Source of the DNA: Oligoflexus sp. | GTDB taxonomy: Bacteria; Bdellovibrionota_B; Oligoflexia; Oligoflexales; Oligoflexaceae | DNA length: 64,000 bases | Direction: 5' to 3' | Assembly: GCA_014378195.1 (NCBI GenBank) | Contig: JACMOC010000008.1 | Span: 1 to 64,000 of the forward strand | In this document: piece after piece, positions 45,639 to 53,976 of the stretch | Layout: every line of letters starts with the position of its first letter | Position numbering within the stretch: the first letter of the stretch is position 1 | The notes under the pieces: generated by a model | Told to the model about the DNA's origin: nothing | The model's input: only the letters and a program-made list of their open reading frames with translations | Databases searched by the model: none | Translations under genes and position numbers: made by a program

Positions 45639-45929
45639 TTACTTGTCGAGGACAGCAAGGATGTCAGATTCCCGAAGAACCAAGTGGTCGACTCCGTCAA
45701 GTTTGATCTCGTTGCCTGTGTATTTGGAGTAGAGAACTTTGTCGCCGGCCTTCAGTTCCGATTTCACCAGCTTGCCGTCTTTGAGAACGCGCCCGTTGCC
45801 GATAATGATCACTTCGCCTTCAACCGGCTTTTCTTGCGCGCTGTCGGGAATGATAATACCGCTGGTGGTTTTGGTTTCGGCGGTTAAAGGCTTGATAAGT
45901 ATACGGTCTTGCAAAGGTCTGAATTTCAT
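45639..45929 (-). CDS. groS: Co-chaperonin GroES
   Basis: This 96-residue co-chaperonin has the mobile loop region [19 protein letters not shown] and the conserved [18 protein letters not shown]. The ATG at 45929 follows AGGAGGGG. It is first in the groESL operon, with a promoter and palindrome upstream. Confidence 0.98.
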   Translation of the reverse strand: MKFRPLQDRILIKPLTAETKTTSGIIIPDSAQEKPVEGEVIIIGNGRVLKDGKLVKSELKAGDKVLYSKYTGNEIKLDGVDHLVLRESDILAVLDK

Positions 45930-45986
45930 TTACCCCTCCTGGACATATTTAAGACGGCTCTAAAATAAGTTTATAATCAGCTTCAC

Positions 45987-46014
45987 ACAGTAAGCCTTGA
46001 ATCGAATCTGTCAA
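45987..46014 (-). promoter_or_regulatory. Sigma-70-type promoter of groESL
   Basis: On the minus strand a perfect TTGACA (46009-46014) is 16 bp from TACTGT (45987-45992), about 60 bp before the groES start. The -35 is ideal and the -10 moderate. Confidence 0.6.
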
Positions 46015-46021
46015 CAGCCAG

Positions 46022-46040
46022 TTCTCGAAACATTCGAGAA
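46022..46040. promoter_or_regulatory. Perfect palindrome upstream of groESL promoter
   Basis: TTCTCGAA-ACA-TTCGAGAA is an uninterrupted 8-bp inverted repeat just upstream of the -35. It is not the CIRCE element (TTAGCACTC-N9-GAGTGCTAA). The position suits a regulator of the heat-shock operon, or of the divergent rimB-like gene. Confidence 0.55.
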
Positions 46041-46176
46041 TTAAATTTATCATGTCAAAAAATGAGGCCGACAATTTCGGCGACTCCTGAGATTTGCCTA
46101 GCTTTCAGACCGGGGGGCATTGCTATACTCACCGCAATTCATTGGGCGACCAACTCAGGGGCAAGGGTAATCTCAC

Positions 46177-46677
46177 GTGACGACGAACGAACTGTTTGCG
46201 CAAAATCCAAACACTTTTGAGCGCTACTCGCAATTTTTGGTAGTGGGATGGCGTGAATGGGTTGGCCTGCCTGGTTTCGGAATCGATCGCATCAAAGCAA
46301 AGATCGATACAGGGGCACGGACTTCCTCTTTACATGCTTTCGATATCGAAATGTTTAAGCTAATGGGTAAAGATTACGTAAGGTTTAAGGTACATCCCTT
46401 GCAAAGACAAAGTCGCAAGATTATGCAATGCGAGGCCGAACTCTACGACCATCGTTATGTAAGGAGCTCGTCTGGACATACCTCCCTCAGACCCGTAATA
46501 CTTACTCAGCTCAAGGTCGGATCTCACCTCTGGGATATTGAACTGACGCTCACTAACCGCGATAAAATGGGCTTTCGTATGTTAATTGGTAGACAAGCGA
46601 TCCGTAGACATCTGTTGGTCCATTCGGGGCGATCCTATATCCTGGGCAAAAAGACTAATGAGGGAGCTCAAGCATGA
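46177..46677 (+). CDS. RimK-associated retropepsin-like (ATP-dependent zinc protease family) protein
   Basis: This 166-residue protein has a GTG start. [33 protein letters not shown] carries the DTGA aspartic-protease-like motif, and [10 protein letters not shown] is the second conserved block. This RimB/RloA-type family is regularly paired with rimK-like ATP-grasp ligases, here with a 4-bp overlap. It may remove or trim glutamate tails that RimK adds; that role is inferred from studied pairs. Confidence 0.88.
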   Translation: MTTNELFAQNPNTFERYSQFLVVGWREWVGLPGFGIDRIKAKIDTGARTSSLHAFDIEMFKLMGKDYVRFKVHPLQRQSRKIMQCEAELYDHRYVRSSSGHTSLRPVILTQLKVGSHLWDIELTLTNRDKMGFRMLIGRQAIRRHLLVHSGRSYILGKKTNEGAQA

Positions 46678-47576
46678 AGATTATGATACTTTCTCGCAAG
46701 AAGGATCTCTACTCCACGCGTCGGCTCCTGGAAGCCGCTGAAGAGCGGGGGCATCAGGTCAGGGCCATCGATTATCTGCGCTGTATCATCAACATCACCA
46801 ACACCGATCCCAAGATCCTCTACGGGACTCAGGAACTGGCTGGCGTTGATGCCGTCATTCCCCGTATCGGTGCTTCGTATACCTTTTATGGCACCGCTGT
46901 CGTTCGTCAGTTTGAACTGATGAATATCTATGCTGTCAATCGATCTCAGGCCATTGCAAGGTCACGCGACAAATTGCGTTGCCTCCAAACCTTGGCCAAA
47001 GCAGGTCTCCGTCTTCCGGTTACCGGTTGCGCCCACAGCACCAAAGATGTGCAAGGTCTTATCGATATCGCCGGCGGAGCTCCTCTCGTTGTGAAGCTCC
47101 TCGAAGGAACGCAAGGCATTGGTGTGGTCCTGGCCGAAACCCGGAAAGCCGCAGAATCGGTCATTGAAGCCTTTCGAGGCCTAGACGCCAACATCATCGT
47201 CCAAGAGTTCGTCAAAGAAGCAGCAGGCTGCGATATTCGATGTTTTGTGGTGGGTAACGAAGTCGTGGCTTCGATGGAACGTAAAGCTGCGGATGGCGAA
47301 TTCCGTTCCAATATTCACCGCGGCGGAAGTGGGCACAGAGTCGAAATCAGCGATGAAGAACGTCACATGGCCGTGAGAGCCGCTCAAGTGATGGGACTTG
47401 AAGTCGCCGGCGTTGATATCCTTCGTTCGAAAAACGGTCCTGTGATTATGGAAGTCAACTCTTCCCCTGGTCTTGAAGGCATCGAAAAAACGACAAAGAT
47501 CAATGTTGCCGGGAAAATCATCCAGCACATTGAACGCCGTTGGGAAGAAAAACGACCTGAGACGGATCCTTTGTAA
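46674..47576 (+). CDS. rimK: RimK-family ATP-grasp glutamate ligase
   Basis: This 300-residue protein is an alpha-L-glutamate ligase; in E. coli RimK adds Glu residues to ribosomal protein S6. ATP-grasp features are [54 protein letters not shown] and the metal-binding [16 protein letters not shown]. The length matches RimK. It is coupled to the retropepsin-like gene. A strong bidirectional terminator follows. Confidence 0.95.
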   Translation: MKIMILSRKKDLYSTRRLLEAAEERGHQVRAIDYLRCIINITNTDPKILYGTQELAGVDAVIPRIGASYTFYGTAVVRQFELMNIYAVNRSQAIARSRDKLRCLQTLAKAGLRLPVTGCAHSTKDVQGLIDIAGGAPLVVKLLEGTQGIGVVLAETRKAAESVIEAFRGLDANIIVQEFVKEAAGCDIRCFVVGNEVVASMERKAADGEFRSNIHRGGSGHRVEISDEERHMAVRAAQVMGLEVAGVDILRSKNGPVIMEVNSSPGLEGIEKTTKINVAGKIIQHIERRWEEKRPETDPL

Positions 47577-47601
47577 ACGTTGGTTTATTGTTGGTTTTAG
47601 C

Positions 47602-47629
47602 AAAACACAGCCGATTTCGGCTGTGTTTT
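47602..47629. terminator. Bidirectional terminator after rimK
   Basis: AAAACACAGCCGA and TCGGCTGTGTTTT form a perfect 13-bp stem with a TT loop. It ends 6 bp before the convergent surface-protein fragment and can serve both. Confidence 0.85.
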
Positions 47630-47634
47630 GTGAT

Positions 47635-48345
47635 TTAAGGAGAAACTTTGAATTCAAGAATTCCGTTAAGCGCGTTCTGCGTATAGACGAACATCAGGTA
47701 TTCTTTACCATTTTGAGTGTAGTCAAGAAGGGTCGATCCAGAGCAGGTCGCACCGGGAATCAAGGCGTTAGGCCCTGTGAGGGGAAGGGTCCGGGTGGCA
47801 TTATTTCCGGCTGCATCACGAATAGCACCAGTTCCCCCGACGAGGAGAGAGGCGGTATCTTTGGCTTCAAGGAGAGCCGTAGTATCGCCAGCCACCACAG
47901 TATAACTCAAGCTAATCGAGGTCCCCGATGTGGAAACAAAGGTCGCGCTGTGATCGACGGCGCCTGTTTCGAGGACTAAACTAAGGTCCGAAGAGTTCGT
48001 TACGATAATCGCTTCCGAAAATTCCACGGCAAGCGAGATGATGCCACCGACTTTATAAGCGCCATTTGCGGTCGAGCTTGTCACACGCGCTACAGTGGGA
48101 GCAGTTGCGTCGACCACTATGGAAGAAACGGTCGAAACCCATGCCGATTTTTGGCCCGCTGTGTCTTCGCCCTGCACGCAGCCGTGATATGTTCCATCCG
48201 GTACCGACGGAAACGTGGCAGGGCTGCTACTATAACGCAGGACGTACGATCGCAAGTAATGTGGCTTTTGTTTTTTCGACAACTTTTTATGAGGAACAAT
48301 CTCAGCGATTATAGAGGTCCGATTGATAAGTCTATTGGCCTTCAA
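47635..48345 (-). pseudogene. 3' fragment of an Ig-like repeat surface protein
   Basis: From about residue 32 the frame encodes VPDGTYHGCVQGEDTAGQ, then DATAPTVARVTS, then a complete Ig-like unit (VEFSEAIIVT, LSYTVVAGDTT, AIRDAAGNNATRTLPL) and a Cys-containing end. These modules are normally tandem in very large exported adhesins. The upstream frame is closed by a TGA just before a TTG codon, no signal peptide exists, and the first 30 residues look like non-coding sequence read by chance. I read it as the surviving C-terminus of a deleted large gene. Confidence 0.65.
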
Positions 48346-48480
48346 TCGAGCGCTGAATCATCGTAAAAGGCCTATCGTAACTAACCAATCCCATTATCTT
48401 AAATATCTAAGTTAAAATTTGATTTAAGACCTCGCAGGGATCAGCCGATACGTACGCATTGATATTTATCGAGGTCTTTC

Positions 48481-49215
48481 ATGAAATACTTCGCCCAGTT
48501 TTTAGTTTTGGCCCTTATCCTACCGGCTTGTAACGCTAAGAATGCCACGGATTTTGCGGCCAGCAATAAAGTAGGCGCGGCTCCAAAGACCGATGCTACA
48601 TCTGTCCCGACTGCCGACGATACGTCGACAACTGACGATCAAACCGTGGCGTCCGCTCCTGCTTCGGCACCACTTCCTTCTTCTACGGTGGCTGCTGGGT
48701 TTTTCGCCAAGCTGGATAGTTTTCGGTGGGAAATGCCCTGCGACTCCACAGCTCCCCGCAACGATCAGGCTTGCAACTTCGCAACGGGTAAAGTGACAAG
48801 TTCTATCACCATCGCAGGTGATCCCTCGACGACTTATGCTGTCGATATTTGGGTGCGCGGCGTTGCGGAAGGTATGCTTTATAAGAACGGAGCGCAGTCC
48901 GGGTCCTTCCACATAGGCGGAACCCCAGATAACGCCGCACTCAATGTCTACTCACTTACGACGTCAAGTCCTCCCCAGACTTATTACATGAATGCCATTG
49001 CCGCCTTCCCGTCCAATGTCCAGCCCATCGAGATTAAATCAACGATCCATGTAAAAGGCGGCTCGACTTTGACTATGGTCGCAGATGCCCAGAACGGTGA
49101 TATGCTGAAAAACCTTTCGAATGTCACTGTACCGAATTTGCCAACACCGTCCGGTCTTGAGTCCGGACAGTGGATGCAAGTGAATGTCACGGCCGTAAAG
49201 CCTCTCGCGAATTAA
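48481..49215 (+). CDS. Unrecognised lipoprotein
   Basis: This 244-residue protein has a strong lipobox (VLALILPAC). A Thr/Ala/Pro/Asp-rich linker (about 20-70) precedes a predicted all-beta domain with FRWEMPCDSTAP, DQACNFATGKV and a final W-M-Q-V-N-V-T strand. Two Cys may pair. No family is recognised. It is monocistronic with a good terminator. It is probably outer-membrane anchored. Confidence 0.8.
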   Translation: MKYFAQFLVLALILPACNAKNATDFAASNKVGAAPKTDATSVPTADDTSTTDDQTVASAPASAPLPSSTVAAGFFAKLDSFRWEMPCDSTAPRNDQACNFATGKVTSSITIAGDPSTTYAVDIWVRGVAEGMLYKNGAQSGSFHIGGTPDNAALNVYSLTTSSPPQTYYMNAIAAFPSNVQPIEIKSTIHVKGGSTLTMVADAQNGDMLKNLSNVTVPNLPTPSGLESGQWMQVNVTAVKPLAN

Positions 49216-49231
49216 TCAAAACTAATTCTTG

Positions 49232-49270
49232 AAAACCCCGGTGTTCCGTTAAAGAATGCCGGGGTTTTTT
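49232..49270 (+). terminator. Terminator of the lipoprotein gene
   Basis: AAAACCCCGG and CCGGGGTTTT pair around a 17-nt loop, ending in TTTTTT. Confidence 0.85.
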
Positions 49271-49276
49271 GATCGA

Positions 49277-49308
49277 TAAAAAATCCGCTACAGAAAACAG
49301 TAGCGGAT
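49277..49308 (-). terminator. Terminator of the broken hsp20 gene
   Basis: On the minus strand ATCCGCTAC and GTAGCGGAT pair around an 8-nt loop, followed by TTTTTT. It stands back to back with the lipoprotein terminator. Confidence 0.8.
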
Positions 49309-49326
49309 AACGTTTGATCGTCAATC

Positions 49327-49700
49327 TCAATGTGAGACAGCTTGCGCGTTTTCCGGCATTTCTTTGGCCTGAGCATGCATCGTATTGTTTTCCGCTGAGC
49401 TGATTCCTGTTTTTTGTTTAGGACTCGTTCCGATTTCTATTCTGCGTGACTCGGCCAATTGCGCTTTAGGAACGGTGACGCTTAACACGCCGTGTTCGTA
49501 ATGAGCCTCGATCTGATCCGCTTTTACATTGTCAGGCAGCGTGATCGAGCGACGATATTCACCATAAAATCTTTCGCTGCGATGAAGTCTGTTATCGTTT
49601 TTATCCTTGTCTTCACTGCGTTCGCGTTTTCCGGTGACAGTCAGGTTCTCCAGAGAGTACGGGGCGAAAGACTGTTTCGATCTTGGCTAAAGTAAGACAT
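49327..49700 (-). pseudogene. Small heat-shock protein (Hsp20/alpha-crystallin), N-terminal deletion and frameshift
   Basis: An ATG at 49700 with GGAG upstream opens MSYFSQDRN but runs into a TGA after 19 codons. The next frame continues as an alpha-crystallin domain: ENLTVTGKRERSEDK, RSERFYGEYRRSITLP, IEAHYEHGVLSVTVPKA, then a polar tail to the stop at 49327. The strands that should precede ENLTVTGK (about 50 residues) are absent and that frame has a TAG just upstream. An internal deletion plus frame loss is the simplest reading. The terminator and leader are still in place, so the loss looks recent. Confidence 0.8.
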
Positions 49701-50013
49701 AAACAACTCCATAATTTCATGGTTTGGTCAGAGCTCGCTGGCTCTGTTTTTAAATTAATTTCGGGCTTTGAACAGTCAAGCGGCTGGGTGAAAATTTTTT
49801 TCAGACGGAAATCAAAACACCCTTGCGCCGGAAGGCTTGGTATAAGCCCCTCATATTTATGAGTAATTTTATTTATTTCCGAACTTGTGCGCTAAATGCC
49901 GAAAATTCCTTTTCCTCCTGGACGTTTGTCAGTATTTTGACGAGCAGTTCGCTCCTGGGGGCGCGCACTACGTCTTTTTAGCGATAGATGCCCGCGAAGG
50001 CCGAAGGACATTC
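49701..50013. other. Intergenic region between hsp20 remnant and ribA
   Basis: About 310 bp without a supported gene. It holds the hsp20 leader, a small perfect hairpin CAGAGC-TCGCTG-GCTCTG followed by TTTTT (49729-49751), and the ribA Shine-Dalgarno sequence near its right end. An open frame upstream of ribA from 49885 is not supported as part of the protein. Confidence 0.6.
49709..49722 (-). promoter_or_regulatory. Hairpin touching the hsp20 ribosome-binding site
   Basis: On the minus strand CCAT-GAAATT-ATGG can fold so that its 3' arm overlaps the GG of the GGAG Shine-Dalgarno sequence. Small heat-shock genes often carry RNA thermometers of this kind. The stem is only 4 bp, so this is tentative. 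Confidence 0.3.
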
Positions 50014-50658
50014 ATGACGGATAATAAAGCGAAGGGCTCCATAGATCTCTCGCTCACCCTATATGCTGAAGCCACTCTCCCTACGACCTTTGGAGAATTT
50101 TTAGTCTCGGTTTATCGCGACCATGACGACAACGAAAATGCAATTTTGATTTCACAGGGTTTGCATGTTGGAGCCGTTCCCTTTGTGCGGGTGCATTCCG
50201 AATGTTTTACGGGCGAAGTTCTGGGGTCGCTCAAGTGTGACTGCCGTGATCAGCTGTCTCTGGCCTTGATAGAAATCGAGCGACTCGGTGTGGGTGCGGT
50301 GGTTTACCTTCGTCAGGAGGGGCGCGGGATAGGTCTAGGCAACAAAATCAAGGCTTACCATCTGCAGTCTCTGGGGGCTAATACAGTCGAAGCGAATCAC
50401 CAACTGGGTTTTGCCACCGACCTCAGGAGTTTTGAAGGCGCTGCGTTGATACTCAAACAGCGGGGTATCCATTCCGTGCGTATCAATACGAACAATCCCG
50501 AGAAGATCAAAGACATGGAAGTCAACGGCATCAAGATCGCCGAGCGAGTCCCCTCGCTGACGATCATAAATGAGCATAATGAAGAGTATCTAAAAACGAA
50601 GATGACGATCCTGGGGCATCATTTGGATAGTCTATTTACAAGCGTTACGAAAAAGTAG
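50014..50658 (+). CDS. ribA: GTP cyclohydrolase II
   Basis: This cytosolic zinc enzyme performs the first step of riboflavin synthesis, GTP to a diaminopyrimidine product. The start at ATG 50014 follows AAGGA and gives 214 residues, normal for stand-alone RibA. Upstream in-frame sequence is unlike the family. Zinc ligands are in HSECFTGEVLGSLKCDCRDQL, and YLRQEGRGIGL and NTNNPEKI are the GTP-binding and catalytic segments. There is no fused RibB domain and no riboflavin riboswitch is seen. Confidence 0.95.
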   Translation: MTDNKAKGSIDLSLTLYAEATLPTTFGEFLVSVYRDHDDNENAILISQGLHVGAVPFVRVHSECFTGEVLGSLKCDCRDQLSLALIEIERLGVGAVVYLRQEGRGIGLGNKIKAYHLQSLGANTVEANHQLGFATDLRSFEGAALILKQRGIHSVRINTNNPEKIKDMEVNGIKIAERVPSLTIINEHNEEYLKTKMTILGHHLDSLFTSVTKK

Positions 50659-50681
50659 CTTCCATTTTAGTGGCTACTTTT
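50651..50681. terminator. Bidirectional terminator overlapping both gene ends
   Basis: AAAAGTAGC and GCTACTTTT form a 9-bp stem with a 13-nt loop. The left arm includes the ribA stop codon and the right arm lies inside the last codons of the convergent gene. Confidence 0.65.
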
Positions 50682-51788
50682 GAAACCCTGCAACTTTTTG
50701 CGCTGTTCAACCGAGAGAACTTCTCTGATTTTCAAAGTTCTTTCAAACTTGATGCGTTGCAGCTCCAAGTACTTCTTTTGTACCAACTCAAACTTCTTGC
50801 GGACGTCATCGCCTGGCGTTGCATCCACCATCGACGTATTCATATCAAGTTTTGCGGTTTTGAGTTCGTCGGTCAGACGTTTCTCTAGATCGCTCTGGGC
50901 TTTTTTGCGGATATCAAGGATAGCGTTGGTCTGTTCGACACTTAGACCGACATCACTTGGTTTCATACGATTTTTAGTGCGGTTTTTGAGCTCATCGCTG
51001 ACGGTACCGCTGCTTCGCGTTTCGCGAACATTCGTTGTATCGGCGCCTAGAGTTTCGGCATCGGAGACTTCTGTAGGAGAGACCGCAGCGTTAGAATTGG
51101 TGGCCGCGTTAGGATTCAATGGAACACCAGCTGGCTGTGGAACCGGTGCTTTTGCCCGCATAGCACGCGCCGGTTTTGGGATTGCCTCTACGGCTTTTGG
51201 AGCTACAGCGGGAGCGAGTGTTTTGTCGGTAACAGGTGCTTCGATATCTTTGTTTTCGTTCGCATTTGCACTTGCACTGATGTTTTTTTCAGAATCGGTC
51301 TGCGGCTGGGCTGCAACCGGTACCGCTTTTTTCACAGGCAAAACACGTTTTACAGCCGCGGGAGGAGGAGCGGGTTTAACAGGTGCATCGTCGGGTGCGA
51401 CTATACTTTCGCCGGGAATGGATTCCGCTTCGTTTTTGTCTTTATCTCTGTCTCTATCTCTATTTTTATCGCTATCGGTATTCTCAGGGTCAATTTTGTC
51501 TTTTATTTCGGTATCGGGCTTAGGAGCGGGAACCGCTTTTTTGGCTTTTAACGTAGGTCCTGCTTTGGGAGTGGGCGGCGCACCCCATTCGTCTTCAGCT
51601 GGTTTCGCGGTATCCGCGCGGGCAATTGCTTTCGCAGTGATACCTACGTTCTCTTTTTCACTGTCGCCAGACCGAACTTCGGCGCGCGGCTTCCCCTCAA
51701 CGCTTTCGTCTTCGGCATGAGCGTCGAAGGACAGAGAAAGTGTGGAAAGGAGTCCTAAAAGAACACAATGTGAAAGAGAAAGCTTCAC
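50667..51788 (-). CDS. Secreted Ala/Pro/Lys/Asp-rich protein with Spy/CpxP-like C-terminus
   Basis: This 373-residue protein has a signal peptide (LGLLSTLSLSFDAHA). A long disordered region (about 25-270) is rich in A, P, K, D and E, with a DKNRDRDRDKDKN run. The C-terminal 90 residues are helical with two LSVEQ motifs (VGLSVEQTNAILDIRKK and REVLSVEQRKKLQ), like the LTxxQ motif of the Spy/CpxP periplasmic chaperones and metal sensors. It is probably a periplasmic protein with a long tether. Confidence 0.72.
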   Translation of the reverse strand: MKLSLSHCVLLGLLSTLSLSFDAHAEDESVEGKPRAEVRSGDSEKENVGITAKAIARADTAKPAEDEWGAPPTPKAGPTLKAKKAVPAPKPDTEIKDKIDPENTDSDKNRDRDRDKDKNEAESIPGESIVAPDDAPVKPAPPPAAVKRVLPVKKAVPVAAQPQTDSEKNISASANANENKDIEAPVTDKTLAPAVAPKAVEAIPKPARAMRAKAPVPQPAGVPLNPNAATNSNAAVSPTEVSDAETLGADTTNVRETRSSGTVSDELKNRTKNRMKPSDVGLSVEQTNAILDIRKKAQSDLEKRLTDELKTAKLDMNTSMVDATPGDDVRKKFELVQKKYLELQRIKFERTLKIREVLSVEQRKKLQGFKSSH

Positions 51789-51986
51789 GGTCCTATCCTT
51801 TTTCTACCAACGGAGAGGTTGGTTCTGGGTTCGGTTCAGAGCTCTGTAAAGTCTTAAGCACGGACCATGCCACGGACTTGTGCAAAGATGCCCGGCTGTT
51901 AAAGCCTTGGCAATTCTGTACTGAATTTCGGAAGATCATTGAAAAAACTAAGAAATTTTTTTGGGGCGAGAGTCAGTCCGAGCAGT

Positions 51987-52019
51987 AAGCGCCTGTAGCT
52001 AAAGAAGAAACAGGCGCTT
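51987..52019. terminator. Hairpin at the end of the gluQ-thiL-sprT-methyltransferase run
   Basis: AAGCGCCTGT and ACAGGCGCTT pair perfectly over 10 bp with a 13-nt loop. There is little T-tract on either side. Its place 12 bp beyond the methyltransferase stop suggests termination or mRNA 3' protection. The rest of the 240-bp gap to the next gene shows nothing firm. Confidence 0.5.
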
Positions 52020-52031
52020 TATATGATCTTA

Positions 52032-52817
52032 TTATTTTTCGCCGACGACGTACGCTACCCAAGAATCACAGTTCTCGCCTTTGTTCGTCTTAGTATAGTT
52101 GCCGTCGCCTTCGCCGTCTTCGTCTGTTCCTTCCCAGTAGAAGTGAACATTTTTGAATCCGACTTCGTCCATCAGGTCTTTGAGTTCGGGGATACCCCAG
52201 AGACGCCAGTCATAAGTGAAGACCTTCTCAATCTTCTTTTTGCCCTTAGGCTGATAATGGATATAAAACATGCCTTCATTGGTGATCGGATCGAACGTGT
52301 CCTGATCCCAGAAGTAGCTGAAATCGTCATATTCGCTTTCGCTTTCGTTCGGTTCCATCGAGGCCGGACCGCCAAAGCAATCGATAATCAGGAGCCCGTC
52401 GGCATTCAGGGTCTTGTAGGCGTTCTCAAAATATTTTTTGAGCAGGGGACGTGTTTTAAATCCCATGAAGGAGAAATTCAGAGCCGCAATGATATCCGCA
52501 TGAGGCATATCCGGACTGAGGACGTTCTGTGGGAGAACAGTAACGCGTTTCTGCTGGGCCGGAGTCAGCTGACTCAGGTAGTTTTTCTTGCCGTATTCCA
52601 AAGGCTCTTCGTCGAGATCAACGCCTATGGCTTTTTTATCGCTGCCAAGCTTGGCCCATTCGCAGCAGAGCGCAAACGCCGCACAGAAATCTTCGCGCAG
52701 AGTCACCGGTTCTTTGCCACGAAGAGAGGTATAAACGCGTTGAAGGAACTGGGAATCCACGTCGGGTGACTGCACGGAGTTCTGGTAATACGCGTATTTA
52801 TCGATAGTGGTCGGCAT
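52032..52817 (-). CDS. Class I SAM-dependent methyltransferase
   Basis: This 261-residue protein has the Rossmann motif I region as LREDFCAAFALCCEW, motif II KAIGVDLDEEPLEYGKKNY, and then DIIAALNFSFMGF. The modified motif I (DFCAAF in place of a Gly-rich E/DxGxGxG loop) and the ALNFS motif mark a distinct subfamily with unknown substrate. It starts 1 bp after the SprT/DUF2786 gene, so it is in the same operon. Confidence 0.85.
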   Translation of the reverse strand: MPTTIDKYAYYQNSVQSPDVDSQFLQRVYTSLRGKEPVTLREDFCAAFALCCEWAKLGSDKKAIGVDLDEEPLEYGKKNYLSQLTPAQQKRVTVLPQNVLSPDMPHADIIAALNFSFMGFKTRPLLKKYFENAYKTLNADGLLIIDCFGGPASMEPNESESEYDDFSYFWDQDTFDPITNEGMFYIHYQPKGKKKIEKVFTYDWRLWGIPELKDLMDEVGFKNVHFYWEGTDEDGEGDGNYTKTNKGENCDSWVAYVVGEK

Positions 52818-52818
52818 A

Positions 52819-53970
52819 TCAGGAGTTCCTTTCGGTTAATGTCAGTGTTTTTGAAGTCTGATTGAGGCCCTGTCTCAGCTCTAAAGTCTGGCCCCTGGCT
52901 ACCCCGGAGTGATAGGCATCCGCCTCAAGGCCACTGCGGCTGGTACCGCCACGGTTGAGTCTTGGAAATCGTTCGGCCACAAAACTCTTGAGTTCCTGCT
53001 TCAGTATTCTTTCGAGGCCTTTGTCGAGGGCGATCAAGGCCGTGCCTGACGAATCTGTGCCAGCAAGTTTTGCAGCTTCCGCTGCGGCCTTTTCGCGACT
53101 CAACTTCGTGTGAAAGCCATTCAGTACACCCAGATAAAACGAGCGCTGCGAAGACCGCTTTTTTTTCTCGACGCCTGGCCCCGGCATGGAAAAGACTTTC
53201 CACAGCTGAGGCAACTCACGCCAGAGATACCAGTAAACGTATTCGGCAATCTGAACGTTCTCGACGGAACCCAGGATCTCAAGGGCTTTATAGGACTCCC
53301 GAGAGTCGGCATCATACTGAGATCGGCTCACGCAGTCGACATAGAAATGGGTGCAAAGTATGCTGGCAATAGAACTCTGATGCGCCGGCATAGTCTTTTT
53401 TTGGTGATTGATGAGGATATAAGTGTAATTGCGCTGCTCACTTTGCATATCGATCTGGTATTGAAGCGACAGCTGACGGGCGCGTTCCATAGCCAGCGCC
53501 GCTTCATTGGAGTTTGACGATTGCGCGAGCGAAAGTAGCTTTTCGACACGCCGAACCTGACGTTCCTTGTCTTCGCTCAGTTGTCGATGGTGACTTCGAG
53601 CGGTCTCGGGATCAATTTCGACCGATGCGGAACGAGCCCAGGGAGCAACACCTAGACGCCGACAGGCCTGCTGAAAAACGAAACCATGCGGGTCACCGTC
53701 ATCGTCGCGACCGCGTTCACTCACCCAAACATGGGCTAGCTCATGTTTGAATATCTCCAGGACGACGTCCCACTTGTGTTCTTCAAGAAGAGCGCGACTC
53801 ATAGTCAAGGTCCGGGTGTAGTGCGACCAAGCCCCGTATTGCGAGCGTGTGTCTGAGATTTTAATGAAAGGCTGCGAAAGGTGCACGCCGTAGTAGGTAA
53901 CGATCTCTTGAAATTCTTTGACCAGCTGCAGGATCCAGGCCCGTTCCTGGCTGTCACGATCGATTGTCAT
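52819..53970 (-). CDS. SprT-like metallopeptidase fused to DUF2786 region
   Basis: This 383-residue protein has an N-terminal SprT-like part with the zinc motif HELAHVW (residues 76-82) and GFVFQQACRRLGV. After a linker, RRVEKLLSLAQSSNSNEAALAMERARQLSLQYQI is the DUF2786 signature, followed by a longer helical C-terminus that contains SFYLGVLNGF. There is no signal peptide, so it is cytosolic. SprT-like domains act in DNA-protein crosslink repair in eukaryotes, but the bacterial role is unclear. It sits 6 bp after thiL. Confidence 0.85.
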   Translation of the reverse strand: MTIDRDSQERAWILQLVKEFQEIVTYYGVHLSQPFIKISDTRSQYGAWSHYTRTLTMSRALLEEHKWDVVLEIFKHELAHVWVSERGRDDDGDPHGFVFQQACRRLGVAPWARSASVEIDPETARSHHRQLSEDKERQVRRVEKLLSLAQSSNSNEAALAMERARQLSLQYQIDMQSEQRNYTYILINHQKKTMPAHQSSIASILCTHFYVDCVSRSQYDADSRESYKALEILGSVENVQIAEYVYWYLWRELPQLWKVFSMPGPGVEKKKRSSQRSFYLGVLNGFHTKLSREKAAAEAAKLAGTDSSGTALIALDKGLERILKQELKSFVAERFPRLNRGGTSRSGLEADAYHSGVARGQTLELRQGLNQTSKTLTLTERNS

Positions 53971-53976
53971 AAAGGG

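Noticed and set aside
50680..51720. Ser/Ala/Val-rich plus-strand frame of 346 codons
   Set aside because: It is the complement of the Ala/Pro/Lys/Asp-rich secreted protein gene, whose low complexity keeps the opposite strand open.
51740..51988. 82-codon plus-strand frame ending at a hairpin
   Set aside because: It begins inside the signal-peptide region of the opposite gene and has no ribosome site. The hairpin is better assigned to the minus-strand operon.
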